From Achatina immaculata (lineage: Eukaryota > Mollusca > Gastropoda > Stylommatophora > Achatinidae), in the NCBI GenBank assembly GCA_009760885.1, contig CM019709.1, forward strand, positions 30,495,713 to 30,559,712: 64,000 nucleotides of DNA. The letters run 5' to 3'. A model generated the notes under the pieces. It did not search any database and had not been told where the DNA came from. It saw only the letters and a program-made list of their open reading frames with translations. Below, in pieces: positions 1 to 12,012 of the stretch. Position numbers and translations under genes: made by a program. Positions within the stretch are counted from its first letter, which is position 1; every line of letters begins with the position of its first letter.

Positions 1-115
1 AAGATAGAGTCAGTGTTGAGAAGCCAGTTTTGAGAGTCAGCGGCATGAAGTCTCCTTGACACAGTGTTTGTGCTACCAAGTTATTAACAGGATCTCTGGT
101 TCCCTCATTCAAGTA
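1..115 (-). pseudogene. Tc1-like transposase remnant, cut by window start
   Basis: This stretch is nearly the same as 51811-51930, where the longer copy reads on the minus strand as a decayed Tc1 transposase (SRRLHAAD region followed by RHQNSRMVWARQHL). Only the part corresponding to the helix-turn-helix to pre-catalytic region lies in the window here. No catalytic residue is present. It is the first block of a repeat unit that recurs at 51.8 kb. Confidence 0.6.
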
Positions 116-192
116 ACAAGTAGCACAACTTTCATCATAGCTTATTGATCGCGCTTATTTATTTATACATGAGTCCTTTCAGGGGCCTAATG

Positions 193-690
193 ATACCATC
201 CAGTAAAACAGGTAAAATATTAAGCTAATAAAACTAATTGTTAAACCAGTAAAAACAATTAAAATGTTAAGTCAGTAAAATAGGAAAAATGTTAACTCAG
301 TAAAACAGATAAAATGTTAAATCAGTAAAACAGGAAAAATGTTAAGTCAGTAAAACAGGAAACATGTTAACTCAGTAAAACAGGTATAATGTTAAGTCAA
401 TAAAACAGGTAGAATGTTAAATCAGTAAAATAAGAAAAATGCTAATTTAGTAAAACAGGTAGAAAATTAAGTCAGTAAAATAGGGAAAATGTTAACTCAG
501 TGAAATAGGTAGAATGTTAAATCAGTAAAACAGGAAAGATTTTAAGTCAGTAAAACCGTTACAATGTTAAGCTAGTAAAACAAAATGGTAGGCCAGTAAA
601 ACTCGCAGAAAGTTAAGTCAGGAACACAGAATGTTAAGTCAGTAAAACAGAATATTTAACCAGTAAAGCAGTCAGAATGTTACACAGTTG
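193..690. repeat. Minisatellite, ~25-bp unit (GTCAGTAAAACAGGTAGAAT...)
   Basis: About 20 degenerate copies of a unit built on cagtaaaacagg followed by aatgttaa. Units vary in length because the middle is often shortened. The same array, with the same flanks, is found at 52010-52430. No coding potential is seen. Confidence 0.9.
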
Positions 691-762
691 ATTTTATTGC
701 ACTAAATTCCAAATTCAAACTTAACATGATGAAAAGGAAGCTGAGTGAAGAAATATTCTGAT

Positions 763-1220
763 CTTCTTCTTCGTTCGCTTCTACCACCAAAACCGCACTG
801 TGATCCTACTGAATTTACGTCTGTGGTCCTCGTTAGGTCCCGTGGTCTCCTGTGTGGTCCCCGAAAGGACCACACGAGATCCACGAGATCTCACAAGGGG
901 TTCAGAGTATCACAGGGCTTTAGCCTGTATTCTTGGTGGATCTCAGAAACGGGATTGCGTGACACCGTGGTTTTCATTGCACCAGTTTAGTCTAGGGTTG
1001 GACTTTCTCACCGGAAGACCTCGACGTGTTTTGAGATACCCGTATATCACCGCCGGGTGAGAGGTGGTTGCCCATCCAGTCCAGAGTTGGACTTTCTCAC
1101 CGGAAAACCTCAGCGTGATTAGAATACGCAAACATCCCCGCCAGGTGAGAGGTGGTTGCCTATCTAGACTGCCCTGGTCCAGTGTCTCCGACTTCAGTAT
1201 TTTGCGGTCGTGGCCGCTAC
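763..1220 (-). mobile_element. Element C, short retroposon copy with 11-bp TSD
   Basis: The insert is flanked by the direct repeat AATATTCTGAT at 752-762 and 1221-1231. The related locus at 52478-52488 has a single AATATTCTGAT and no insert, so it is the empty site. The lower end is (CTT)n, which on the minus strand is a GAA-type 3' tail. The body contains two ~88-bp subrepeats starting with gttggactttctcacc. A longer copy lies at 53270-54600. An open frame runs through 943-1275 on the minus strand but matches no family I know. It is probably a 5'-truncated non-LTR or SINE-like retroposon; the class is inferred. Confidence 0.75.
990..1166. repeat. Two tandem ~88-bp subrepeats inside element C
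   Basis: The phrase gttggactttctcaccgg occurs twice about 88 bases apart, each followed by aacctc or gacctc and a cgccgggtgagaggtgg-like end. The longer element C copy at 53.5 kb has three such units. Confidence 0.8.
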
Positions 1221-1354
1221 AATATTCTGATGATCTGGTCGAGAGATGTTCATACTGAACTCTTGTTAGATTCAAATAGTTTTAATTAAGGAAATTGTCA
1301 CATCAGCTGAGTTCTCTTATGTTGAACTGGGTCAACATCATACCAGCCTGCTAG

Positions 1355-4300
1355 TACATTAATCACAACAACACACACACTTGTTATCTAGATATAAGAT
1401 CTGCTAGTACATTAAACACACAACACACACACTTGTTATCTAGATATAAGATCTGCTAGTACATTAAACACACAACACACACACTTGTTATCTAGATGTA
1501 TAATCTGCTAGTACATTAAATACACAACACACACACTTGTTATCTAGATATAAGATCTGCTAGTACATTAAACACACAACACACACACTTGTTATCTAGA
1601 TATAAGATCTGCTGGTACATTAAACACAAAACACACACACTTGTTATCTAGATATAAGATCTGCTAGTACATTAAACACACAACACACACACTTGTTATC
1701 TAGATGTAAGATCTGCCAGTACATTCAACACCAAACACACACACTTGTTATTTTAGATGTAAAACCCGTACATTAAGCACAAAACACACACACACTTGTT
1801 ATCTAGATGTAAGATCTGCTCATACATTAAACACACAACACACACTTATCCAGATGTAAGATCTGCCAGTACATTCAACACCAAACATAGACACTTGTTA
1901 TATTAGATGTAAAATATACTCGTACATTAAACACAAAACAAACGCACACTTGTTATCTAGATGTAAGATCTGCTAGTACATTAAACACAAAACAAACACA
2001 CACTTGTTATCTAGATGTAAGAACTGTCCGTACATTAAACATAGATAGCACAGAAACAATTGTTATCTAAATGTAAGATCTGCCAGTACATTAAACACAA
2101 AACACATACACTTGTTATCTGGATGTAAGATCTGACCATGCATTAAACAAAAAACACACATACATGTTACATAGATGTAATATCTGCAAGTACATTAAAC
2201 ACAAAACATACACACCTTTTATCTAGATGTAAGCTTTGCGGTACATTAAAAACAACACACAGACACCTGTTATGTAGATGTAAGATTTGGCAGTACATTC
2301 AACAAAGAACACAAACACTTATTATATAGATGTAAGATTTCCCGTACAATAAACACAAAACACAAACAATTGTTATCTAGATGTAAGATCTGCCCGTAAA
2401 TTACACACAAAACACACACACACTTGTTATCTAGATGAAAGATCTGGCCGTACATTAAACATAAAACACACAAACTTGTTATCTATATGTAATGTTTGCA
2501 AGTACATTCAACACAAAAAACTACACGTTTTTCTAGATGCAAGATCTGGCCGTAGATTAAACACAAAACCCACAGAAATACACTTGTTATCTAGTTGTAA
2601 GATCTGCCCGTACATTAAACACACAAAAAAACACACACTTGTTATCTAAATGTAAGATCTGCCCGTATATTAAACACAAAAGACACCCACTTATTATCTA
2701 GATGTAAGATCTGCTAGTACATTAAACACAAAACTTGCACACTTATTATCTCGATGTAAGATCTGGATGTGCAATCAACACAAACACACCCACTTGTTAT
2801 TTTGATGTAAGATCTGACATACATTAAACACAAAACTCACACACACATATTATTTCTAGATGTAAGATCTTCTCGTTCATTAAACAGAAAATAACCATAC
2901 TTGTTATCTATATGTAAGATCTGTCCGTACATTAAAGACACAACACAAAATTTTTATCTATCTCTAAGATCTGACAGTAAATTAAACATAGAACAAATGC
3001 ACTTCTTACCTAGATGTGAGATCTGCCCGTATATTAAACACACAACACAAACACACTTGTTATCTAGATGTAAGATCTGCCCGTGTATTCAACACAATAC
3101 AAACACACACACACCTTTTATCTACATTAAAGATCTATCCGTACATTAAAAACAAAACACACACACTTGTTATCTAGATGTAAGATCTGCCCGTACATTA
3201 AACACAAAACACACAAACTTGCTATTTAGATGTGAGATCTGCTAATACATTAAACACAAAACACAGACACTTGTTATCTAGATGTAAGATCTGACCGTAC
3301 ATTAAACACAAAACACACACATGAACACTTTTTATCTAGATGTAAGATCTGCCCATACAATAAAAGAAAACAAAACACACACTTGTTATCTAAATGTAAG
3401 ATATGCCTGTACATTAAACACAAAAACCATGCATACTTATTATCTAAATGTAAGCTCTGACCCCACATTAAACACTAAACAGATACAATTGATATCTAGA
3501 TGTAAGATCTGACCGTACATTAAACACAAAACACACACACTTGTTATCTAGATGTAAGATCTGTCCGTACATTAAACACACAACACACACACTTGTTATT
3601 TCAGATGTATAATAATTCGTAAATTAAGCATAGAACACACACACACACACTTGTTATCTAGATGTAAAATCTTCTAGTAAATTAAACACAAAACACACAC
3701 ACTTGTTATCTAGAACAAAGATCTGACCATGCATTAGACACAAAACACACATACCTGTAACCTAGATGTAATATATGCAAGTACATTAAACACAAAACAT
3801 ACAAACTTTTTATCTAGATGTAAGTTTTGCCGGAACATTAAAAAGAAAACAGACAGACTTGTTATCTTGTTGTAAGATCTACCCGTATATTCAACACAAA
3901 ACAAACACACACACACACACACGTTTTATCTAGATCAAAGATCTGTACGTACATTAAGCACAAAACAAACACACTTGTTATCTAGATATAAGATCAGACC
4001 GTACAATCAACATAAAACAAACACACATACTTGTTATCTAGATGTAAGATCTGCCCGTACATTAAACACAAAACACACACTTGTTATCTAGATGTAAGAT
4101 CTGCCCGTACATTAAACACAACACACACTTGTTATATAGATGTAAGATCTGCACGTACATTAAACACAAAACACACTTGTGTTCTAGATGTAAGATCTAT
4201 CCGTACATTAAACACAAAACACACACACTTGTTATCTAGATGTAAGATCTGGCCGTACATTAAACACAAAACACAAACACTTGTTATCTAGATGTAAGAT

Positions 4301-6570
4301 CTGTCCGTACAATCAACACAAAACAAACACACACTTGTTATCTAGATAAAAGATCAGCACGTACATTAAACACAAAACACACCCACACTTGTTATCTAGA
4401 TGTAAGATCTGGCCGTACATTAAACACAAGACACAAACACTTGTTATCTAGATGTAAGATCTGTCCGTACAATCAACACAAAACAAACACACACTTGTTA
4501 TCTAGATAAAAGATCAGCACGTACATTAAACACAAAACACACCCACACTTGTTACCTAGATGTAAGATCTATCCGTACATTAAACACAAAGCACACACAC
4601 TTGTTATCTAGATGTAAGATCTATCTGTACATTAAACACAAAGCACACACACTTGTTATCTAGATGTAAGATCTGCACGTACATTAAACACAAAACACAC
4701 AGACTTGTTATCTAGATGTAAGATCTGCCCGTACATTAAACACAGAACACACACATTTATTATCTATATGTGAGATCTGTCAGTACAATCAACACAAACA
4801 CACCCATGTTTTATCTAGATGTAAGATCTTTTACTACATTAAACACAAAAGACCCGCACTTATTATCCAGATGTAAGATCTGCCGGTACATTCAACACCA
4901 AGCACACATACTTGTCATTTTAGATGCAAAATATAACCGTACATTAAACACAAAATACACACACACTTGTTATCTAGATGTAAGATCTGTCCATACATTA
5001 AACACACAACACACACACTTGTTATCTAGATGTAAGTTCTGCTCGTACATTAAACACACGACACAAACCTATCTAGGTGTAAGATCTGCCGGTACATTCA
5101 ACACCAAACACACACACTTGTTACTTCAGATGTAAAATATACCCGTAAATTAAACACAAAACACACACACACACTTGTTATCTAGATGTAATATCTGCCC
5201 TTACATTAAACACAAAACATAAAAAAAGTAAAGATAGTCTCATAACAAATGCCGTAGGGGGTGAAGCGTTAGAGACCTCATTATGCTGGGTCATCAGCGT
5301 CTGAGGTAGGGTGACCAGTTCCTTTCCTCGCTGCCTTTACTTCTCAGATTTTCTCTGGTACCCATTTTACGAGGCTGGGTCGGCCTCGGGGCCGTATTGG
5401 TCGGAAAAAAAAAATCCCGTCCAGCTGGGGATTCGAACCCTCGACCATTTGGTTGCTACACGAGTGCTCTAACCACTACGCTAGCCGGCCCACAAAACAT
5501 ACACACTTTTTATCTAGATGTAAGCTTTGCCGGTACATTAAAAAGAAAAAACACATACTTGTTATCTAGATGTAAGATTTGGCCGTATATTCAACAAAAA
5601 CACAAACACTTATTATCTAGATACAAGATCTGCACACACATTAAACACAAAAGACACACACTTGTTATCTATATGTAATGTTTGCGAGTACATTAAAAAA
5701 AAATACACTTGTTATCTAGTTGTAAGATCTGCCCATATATTCAACATAAAACAAAAACACACTTTTTATCTAGATGAAAGATCTGTCCGTACATTAAACA
5801 CAAAACACAAACACCTATTATCTAGATATAAGATCTGCTCGTACAATCAACACAAAACAAACATACACACATGTTATCTAGATGTAAGATCTGGTCGAAA
5901 ATTAAACACATACACACTTAATATCTGGATGTAAGATCTGCACGTACATTAAACACAAAACACACACACTTGTTATCTATATGTAAGATCTGCCCGTACA
6001 TTAAACACAAAACACACACGCTTATTATCTATATGTAAGATCTGCCCGTACATTAAACACAGAAAACACAGAAACACTTCTTATCTAGATGTAAGATTTG
6101 CACGTACATTAAGCACAAAACACACACACTTGTTATCTAGATGTAAGATCTGCCCGTACATTAAACACACAGCACAAGCACACGTGTTATCTAGATGTAA
6201 GATCTGTCCGTACATTAAACACACAACACACACACACTTACGATCTAGATGTAAGATCTTCCAGTACATTAAACACACAACACACACATTTGTTATCTAG
6301 ATGAAAGATCTGTTCGTATATTAAACACAAAACACACACACTTGTTATCTAGATGTAAAATCTTCCCGTACATTAAACACAAACATACACACTTGTTATC
6401 TAGATGTAAGATCTTCCCGTACATTAAACACAAAACATACACACTAGTTATCTAGGTGTAAGATCTATCCGTACATTAAACACACAACACACACATTTGT
6501 TATCTAGATGTAAGATCTGACAGTACATTAAACATAAAACAAACACACTTGATACCTAGATGTAAGATAA
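1355..6570. repeat. Satellite array, ~52-bp unit
   Basis: Roughly 95 head-to-tail units of acttgttatctagatgtaag + atctgcccgtacattaaaca + a variable CA-rich end (caaaacacacac). The first ~40 bases are well kept; the CA part varies in length and causes most of the period change. Many units carry tctaga and agatct. The array is broken only by a SINE at 5221-5490 and stops at ~6567, next to the L-A insertion. Long open frames on both strands are periodic translations of the unit and are not genes. Confidence 0.95.
5221..5490 (-). mobile_element. tRNA-derived SINE (type 2 head) inside the satellite
   Basis: On the minus strand the element starts with a tRNA-like head: an A-box-like stretch near GCGTAGTGGTTAGAGC and a B box GGTTCGAATCC. 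A body follows with aaatgggtacc and aaaggcagcgagg, and the 3' end is ctttactttttttt-like. Direct repeats CACAAAACAT lie at 5211-5220 and 5491-5500; these also fit the satellite unit, so as a TSD they are suggestive only. A second copy of the same SINE is at 24379-24655. Confidence 0.85.
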
Positions 6571-6604
6571 TACACCGGCATTTGGGGATGTCCCATTCTA
6601 TTAT

Positions 6605-6853
6605 TATTTTTTTTTAATCAGACTCAGTGATTGGTCTATCAAGACCTTACACTTTGCAAACTGGGAACCTCGTATGAGGAATCCCTGTTGCTGTCATCAT
6701 GTTGTTCCCCTGTTTGTTTGTTTGTTTTTTTTTTTGTTTGTTTGGTTTTTTTTTGGGGGGGGGGACTTTTTTTTCCGAATTCAAATGAAAAAGCGTTTTA
6801 ATATTTCTCTAATTTTCAGAGACTCTTTTTATACTCTCTTTCTCTCTCTCTAT

Positions 6854-6886
<33 letters not shown>

Positions 6887-9658
6887 CCATCGTCATCTTT
6901 CTCTCTGTTGATGTACATAATTCTTTTTTGGCAAAGCCTTCTCTTTCACTCTTTGGATGTACATAATTTTTGAAACTAAATTTACTCTCTCTTACTCCTT
7001 TCCTTCTCCCTCTCTCTCATTCTATTATTCTGCTCGCTCTTTGCTGCACCAGTCCCGAAAATGTGGCAGGACTAAACGTGCAGAAATGAAAACGAGCCTT
7101 GTTTCTGCACGTCCACACCAAATACCTGAAATCCGCGAGCAGGACCAGTAACTTGGTGTGTGTGTCCGCCTGAGTTTTAGGGATTGTGTTCAACATTATG
7201 GCTCTATAGATGTCTGCTTGTTTTGCATTCGTAGAAAATGTGTTCTTCTGTTTCTAATACGTTCCTTCTGCACATGTAACATCGTCTTTTGTTTCTGTGT
7301 TTTTCTCCGTGTCTCGTGGGTGTCATATTGTATATGAGCCTGAAAGTGATTTCTCGAGCTTTTGGTGTAATGTTTTTGAGATGGAGGTTTTTGAACGTGT
7401 CGGTGTAGTCTAAAATGGGGTATCTAAGTCCCCTCTTAATCCTAAGGTGTAATGGTGGTGCTTGCTCTCTGACCAAGTGTTTGTATATGTAGCTTGTTTT
7501 GTGTTGGATGAGTGTCTCGTATCCTTGAATTGCTTGTATGCAATTTTTGTAGAATGGTGGTAGTGTACCAAAATGGTGTGCCTGCGAGTTGTTTGGTCTG
7601 ACTAAGTTTGATAGTCTAAGCCCTATGTAGTAGTGAGCTAGCGGGTGTTGGTTTGGGTGTTTAATGATGCGGCCTACATGGCCTATTCTGAGTGCTTGTA
7701 TTTTTGTCTGTATGTCTTGCAAGGCAATCCCTCCATGTATTTTATCCTGTATGAGGGTTTTATGTTGTATGCTGTGTATAGTGTTTGTGAAGATAAAGTT
7801 TCTGATTTGTTTGTTTATTTCTCTGACTGTCCGTTTCGGAAGTTCTAGTACTGTGGCGGTGTATATTATTTTTGGTATTATGTATGTGTTTACTATGATG
7901 CTCCTTCCAAAAATCGTTGCTGTTTTGTATTTGTATCGTTGTAACATATTTGTAATGTTCGTTTTGAGGTTGTCCCATGTGGGTTTGTGTATTTTATTTG
8001 GGTGTGATAGGAAAGTAATGCCATACACGTGGATGTTGTCTGTGCATGTGAGACGAAAGGGGAAGTCCCTTTTATCTCGCCATTTGCCTAGGCCCATGAC
8101 GACTGATTTTTGTATGTTGAGTTTTGCTCCGCTACCTTTCCGAAATCTGCGAAGGTGTCTAAAATGTGGGTTATTGATCTGTCTGTTGTTGGAAGGAAGA
8201 TCGTGTCGTCCGCATACGCGAGCAACTTCCTCTCTCCCCTGCCAGGTACGAAAATTCCCTTTATTGTTGTATCTTGTCTGATTTTCTCTAGAAGTGGTTC
8301 TAGAGTGAGTATGTACAGTAAAGGAGAGAGGGGGCAGCCCTGTCTCACTGATCTGGTTAGCCTGAAAGTCTCAGTAAGCGTATGGTTTACTAAGACTTTG
8401 CTCTCAGGTTTTGAGTAGAGAATGTAAATCCAGTCTCTGAAATAATCCCCTATATTGCAGTGGAGTAATGTCTTATGTAGGTATTCGTGTGACACTCTAT
8501 CAAATGCTTTCTCCTGATCTAAGGAAAGAACTGACGACTGGCAGTTCTTCTGGTGTGTGTAATATATAATGTCTCGTATGAAATGTGTGTGCTGGTGTAT
8601 GTTCCTATCCTCTACACTACATTGTTGGTCTTCGTGTATGAGTTTGTGCATGAATGGTTTGAGCTTGTTTGTAAGCGCTTTTGTGAGGATTTTGTAATCT
8701 ACATTTAGCAGCGATATGGGTCTGTAGTTTTTGAGTTGTGTTCTGTCTGCGTTGCCCTTAGGTATGAGAGTAATGTAAGATAGGTTTTGACTGGGCGGGA
8801 GTTGTTTGTTTTGGAAAGCTTCTATGAACACTTGTAAGAGAAGAGGACCCAAGAGTGGAAAAAAGTGTTTGTAGAATTCTGCTGTGAGGCCGTCTGGTCC
8901 TGGTGACTTGTTTTCTTTCATTGTTTGTAGTGCCTGCATCAGGTTGTCTAGTGTTAGTGGTGTGTCTAGTGCTTTTTTGTCCGAGTCTGTGAGTTGTTTA
9001 GTGTACTGCATGTACTTATCCTGTATGTGTGCTTGTGTTTCTTCCTCGGTGTACAGTTGTTTATAGTATTCTCTAATGGCTTGTACTATGTTTGTATTGT
9101 CTGTTTGTCTGTTCCCTGTGGTATCTATTATCTCTCTTATCTGTCTGCTTCGTTGTATGTTTTGCTCTATGCTTAAGTACTGCTTGGTAGGTATTTCTTG
9201 TGTAATGGTATTGAGTCTTGTTCTTAGAAGTGCGCCTTGAAATCTGTGTTGTCTGTGTTTATCTAGTTCTTCTTGTAGCGTGAGTAAATGTGGTGAGGTT
9301 TTGTCCATCTGTTTTGTTAGTTTGATTGCCTCTTCTAATATTTTCTCCTGTCTCAGCCTTTCTCTGTGTATTTGTGTTGAAAGCATGTGTGCTTTGTCTT
9401 TTATTGCATGTTTTAAAGTCTCCCAGCGTTGTTGGATGTTGTGTGTGGGTATGTTATTCGTGAAAGTGTGTATCAGTTGCGCCATGTTTTCCATAAATTG
9501 TTTATTTTGGAGGAGTGTGTTGTTAAATTTCCAGTGTGGTGATCGTTTTGAAAGTGTAACCGTAGGTATTGTGTTCACTGTTGCTATGACTGCCTTATGG
9601 TCTGTGAAAGCTAATGTACTAGGGAGATGTCTGGCCTGTGCTATGTAGCATGTACTTG
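6605..9658 (-). mobile_element. L-A copy 1: 5'-truncated L1/Tx1-like LINE with 15-bp TSD
   Basis: The copy is bounded by GTCCCATTCTATTAT at 6590-6604 and 9659-9673. The low-coordinate end is a T run (6605-6616), a poly(A) tail on the minus strand. A noncoding 3' part (6617-7145) holds T, G and CT-rich runs and a segment also found beyond the ORF of L-A copy 2. Most of the endonuclease is missing. It inserted at the edge of the satellite and next to the Tc1 at 9674. Confidence 0.85.
7145..9658 (-). pseudogene. L-A copy 1 ORF2 (reverse transcriptase), frameshifted
   Basis: The reading starts at the last endonuclease motif (TDHKAV). It runs through RT motifs SPGPDGLTAEFY, KNYRPISLLNVDYK, LDQEKAFDRVSH, RQGCPLSPLLY and the catalytic YADD near 8205-8220. 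A frameshift lies near 8140: the first frame ends at 8088 and the next continues from MGLGKW at 8097. A CCHC-like motif (CYMCRRN...HIFYEC) lies near 7235-7290. Compared with L-A copy 2, about 25 codons are missing just after it, which brings a stop at 7204; the last residues (IYRAIMLNTIP) continue in another frame to ~7145. The protein would nick and reverse-transcribe its own RNA, but this copy cannot make it. Confidence 0.9.
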
Positions 9659-9673
9659 GTCCCATTCTATTAT

Positions 9674-10744
9674 CTAAAGGCATTTGGAGCGATTTCACGC
9701 AACCGGAGGTGTAGAAGACAGGCATCGTTCAGGCCGACCCTGGTGCATGACTAGACAAGATGGCAGATACCTGCAGCTGTCAACACTTCGCAACCGGACA
9801 GTAACGTCTTCCACTCTCAGAAACCAGCAAATGAATACGGCAAACGTCAATGTTAGCGGCAGAACAAATTAACAGAACCTATATAATGGCTTCACGACGG
9901 CCAGCAATAAAAATACCTCTTACTCCAACTCGTTGGACGACATTTTTTTTCACAGACGAATCCTGTTTCGTATGTCCTTCAATGACTGCAGAATGCCTGC
10001 TTGGATAAGGCCTGGGGAACGGTTCCGTGACCCCACTATCCAAGAGGTGGATCGTTACGGATCGTTACCATGGTCTGGGGTGGCATCAGCAGGCAAGCAG
10101 GACTCTCCTCCATGTCATTCATGGCACCCTAACCGCCCAGCGATACCTGAATGAAATTCTGTAACCCATTGTCCAGCCTACCTTGCAAGCCATGGATGCA
10201 GGGGCAATCCTACAAGATGATAACGCAAGACCACGTCCGGATCGTGTCGTAGAAGATTTTCTTCAACAGCAAAGGATCATTAGAATCGATTGTCCAGCTC
10301 GGTCTCCCGATCTGTCGCCAATTGAGCACATTTGGGATGTCCTAGGCAGTCGGGTTTCGACAAATCATCCTCCACCTGTTGATGTCACTCAGCTGACATT
10401 TTTCCTTCAACAAGAATGGCAGGCCATTCCACAGAATGTCCTAACAACCCTGGTTAACTTGATGAGGCAACGGTGCGTCGAATGTCTGGCAGCGAATGGT
10501 GGCCACACGCGATACTGACATGTTTGTTGTTTGAAACCACATTTGTGAATTTTTAGACCAGTGGTTAGTAACTTCTCCAGATTGCGGTATTTGTATTCCT
10601 ATTCTGATTTGCAAATGAAATGATTGAATTTATTCAGTTTTAAATGTTGTTTTCTGTGGTACTAATGGTTTGTTTGTTAGTCAGTTTATTTTGTTTGTGT
10701 AAGAATTAAAAAAAACAGTCCTTTAACTTGTCTTTTGTCCAGTA

Positions 10745-10745
<1 letters not shown>
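9674..10745 (+). pseudogene. Tc1-like transposase, N-terminus missing, frameshifted
   Basis: The remnant starts at the GRP-type linker (ATGGVEDRHRSGRP). It continues in another frame with FFHRRILFRMSF (the first catalytic D region, already mutated) and RPGERFRDP. A third frame from about 10183 to 10518 has LQDDNARPRPDRVV (second D) and SPDLSPIEHIWDVL (E), ending at GGHTRY, the usual Tc1 C-terminus. A probable right inverted-repeat end (cttttgtccagta) lies at ~10733-10745. The left end is lost at the L-A/satellite junction. At least two frame changes make it inactive. Confidence 0.85.

Positions 10746-10776
<31 letters not shown>
10745..10776. repeat. (AT)n microsatellite
   Basis: An uninterrupted run of about 16 AT units directly after the Tc1 right end. 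Confidence 0.95.
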
Positions 10777-10778
<2 letters not shown>

Positions 10779-10819
10779 TTGTTTAGAAAGTGTTAATAAG
10801 AAGAATTAAGGAAAATTGA

Positions 10820-11445
10820 TTTATGGATGGATGAATGAATGAATAGATAGATGGATGGCTGGTTGCATGGATGAATGGATGCTAAGTGGATGACTGGATT
10901 GGTAGATAGATGAATGGAAGGATGGATGGATGAATGGATGTATGGATGAACTAATGGATATATGGATGAATGGATGTATATACTCATTTCTGGATGGATG
11001 GTTGGATGGTTAACTTGATGGATGTAGGGGTCACTGAATGAATGTATTAATGGATAGAAGGATGGATGGACAGATGGATGCAGAGAGGGATGAATGAATG
11101 GATGGCTGGGTGAATGAATGAATGGATGATTAGATGGACAGATGGATGAATGGAATGATGGATGAATGATGAATGGACGAATGGATGGGTGAATGGATGG
11201 ATGGATGGATAAATAGATGAATAGATGAATGTATGAATTGCTGGAAGGATAATGAAAGGATGAATGAATGGATGACTTGATGGATATATGGATGAATGAA
11301 TGGAAGGCTGGATGAATGGATAGATGGCTGGATGAACGTCTGGATAGACGGATGGATAGATGGATGGATGGATGGATGGATGGATGGATGGATGGATGGA
11401 TGGATGGATGGATGGACTGATGGATGGATGGATGGATTTAAGGAC
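10820..11445. repeat. Degenerate (GGAT/GAAT)n array
   Basis: Tetranucleotide array of gatg, gaat and ggat words that becomes pure (GGAT)n at 11352-11435. It forms the outer part of the left arm of the inverted repeat. Open frames in it translate to HPSI or WMDG repeats and are not genes. Confidence 0.9.
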
Positions 11446-11494
11446 GGATGGAGACAATCACACAGCCAGACAAAAATAAAGACAGACATAGATA

Positions 11495-11746
11495 GAAAAG
11501 ATGACCCAGATCATGTTGAAACTTTCAACTCTCCAGCCATGTACGTCGACATTCAAGCAGTTCATTCTTTATATGCTTCAGGTCATAGAACTGGTACTGA
11601 TTCTGGTGATGGTGTCACTAACACTGTACCAGTCTACGAAGGTTATGTTCTTCCCCATGCCATCATGAGACAGGACTTGTCTGGTCGTGACCTCAAAGAT
11701 TACCTCATGGAGATCCTCTCAGACAGAGGCTACAGCTTCACCACCA
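11495..11746 (+). pseudogene. Actin fragment (about residues 117-202), left copy
   Basis: The translation follows actin closely: KMTQIM at the start (before a frame break), then [46 protein letters not shown] and SDRGYSFTT. One T is missing in atgttgaaact, which breaks the frame between QIM and ETF. Two codons are missing in the nucleotide-binding loop (GTD where actin has GIVLD). The fragment ends at the codons for FTT and runs straight into TC-rich DNA. Farther on, at ~11828-11842, gaagttgtccgtgat could encode EVVRD, like the next actin stretch EIVRD, but this is weak. It cannot be a working actin. Confidence 0.9.
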
Positions 11747-12012
11747 TTCTCTCCCTCTTTCCCTCTCCTTCTTCCTCTCTCTCCCCCACTGTCTCCCTTT
11801 CTCTCTCTCTCCCATGTGCAAGCAACATGAAGTTGTCCGTGATAGAAACATGGCGATCTCAAATCACTCCCTGTCCATATCTCTCTCCCTCTCTATGTCT
11901 CCTTCTCTCTCTCCCCCACTCTCTATCTCTTTCGCTATCTTTATCTCTCTACCTCTCTTCCTATCTCTCTCATGTTCTCCTTCTCTTCCTCCCCTCTCTC
12001 TCTCTACGTGAT
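11747..12012. repeat. (TC)n-rich tract
   Basis: Pyrimidine-rich tract of tctc, ctcc and ccct words in two blocks separated by about 70 bases of ordinary sequence (11812-11880). It is mirrored as a purine-rich tract at 14640-14900 in the other arm. Confidence 0.9.

Noticed and set aside
5221..5490. Genuine tRNA gene in the SINE head
   Set aside because: The head has A and B boxes but no complete cloverleaf, and it continues into the SINE body with copies elsewhere.
2270..6290. Many open frames of 60-121 codons on both strands in the satellite
   Set aside because: They repeat the same ~17-residue words (CKICPYIKH, LDVRSARTLNT, LMYGQILHLDNK) set by the 52-bp unit. No start context or other support.
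1355..6570. CRISPR-like array
   Set aside because: The spacer-like parts are not unique: they are CA-rich slippage variants of one unit, and the context is eukaryotic.
7645..9648. Plus-strand open frames opposite the L-A RT
   Set aside because: They lie antisense to a clear RT reading and have no domain features.
10793..11489. Open frames rich in HPSI or WMDG
   Set aside because: Direct translations of GGAT and ATCC arrays.
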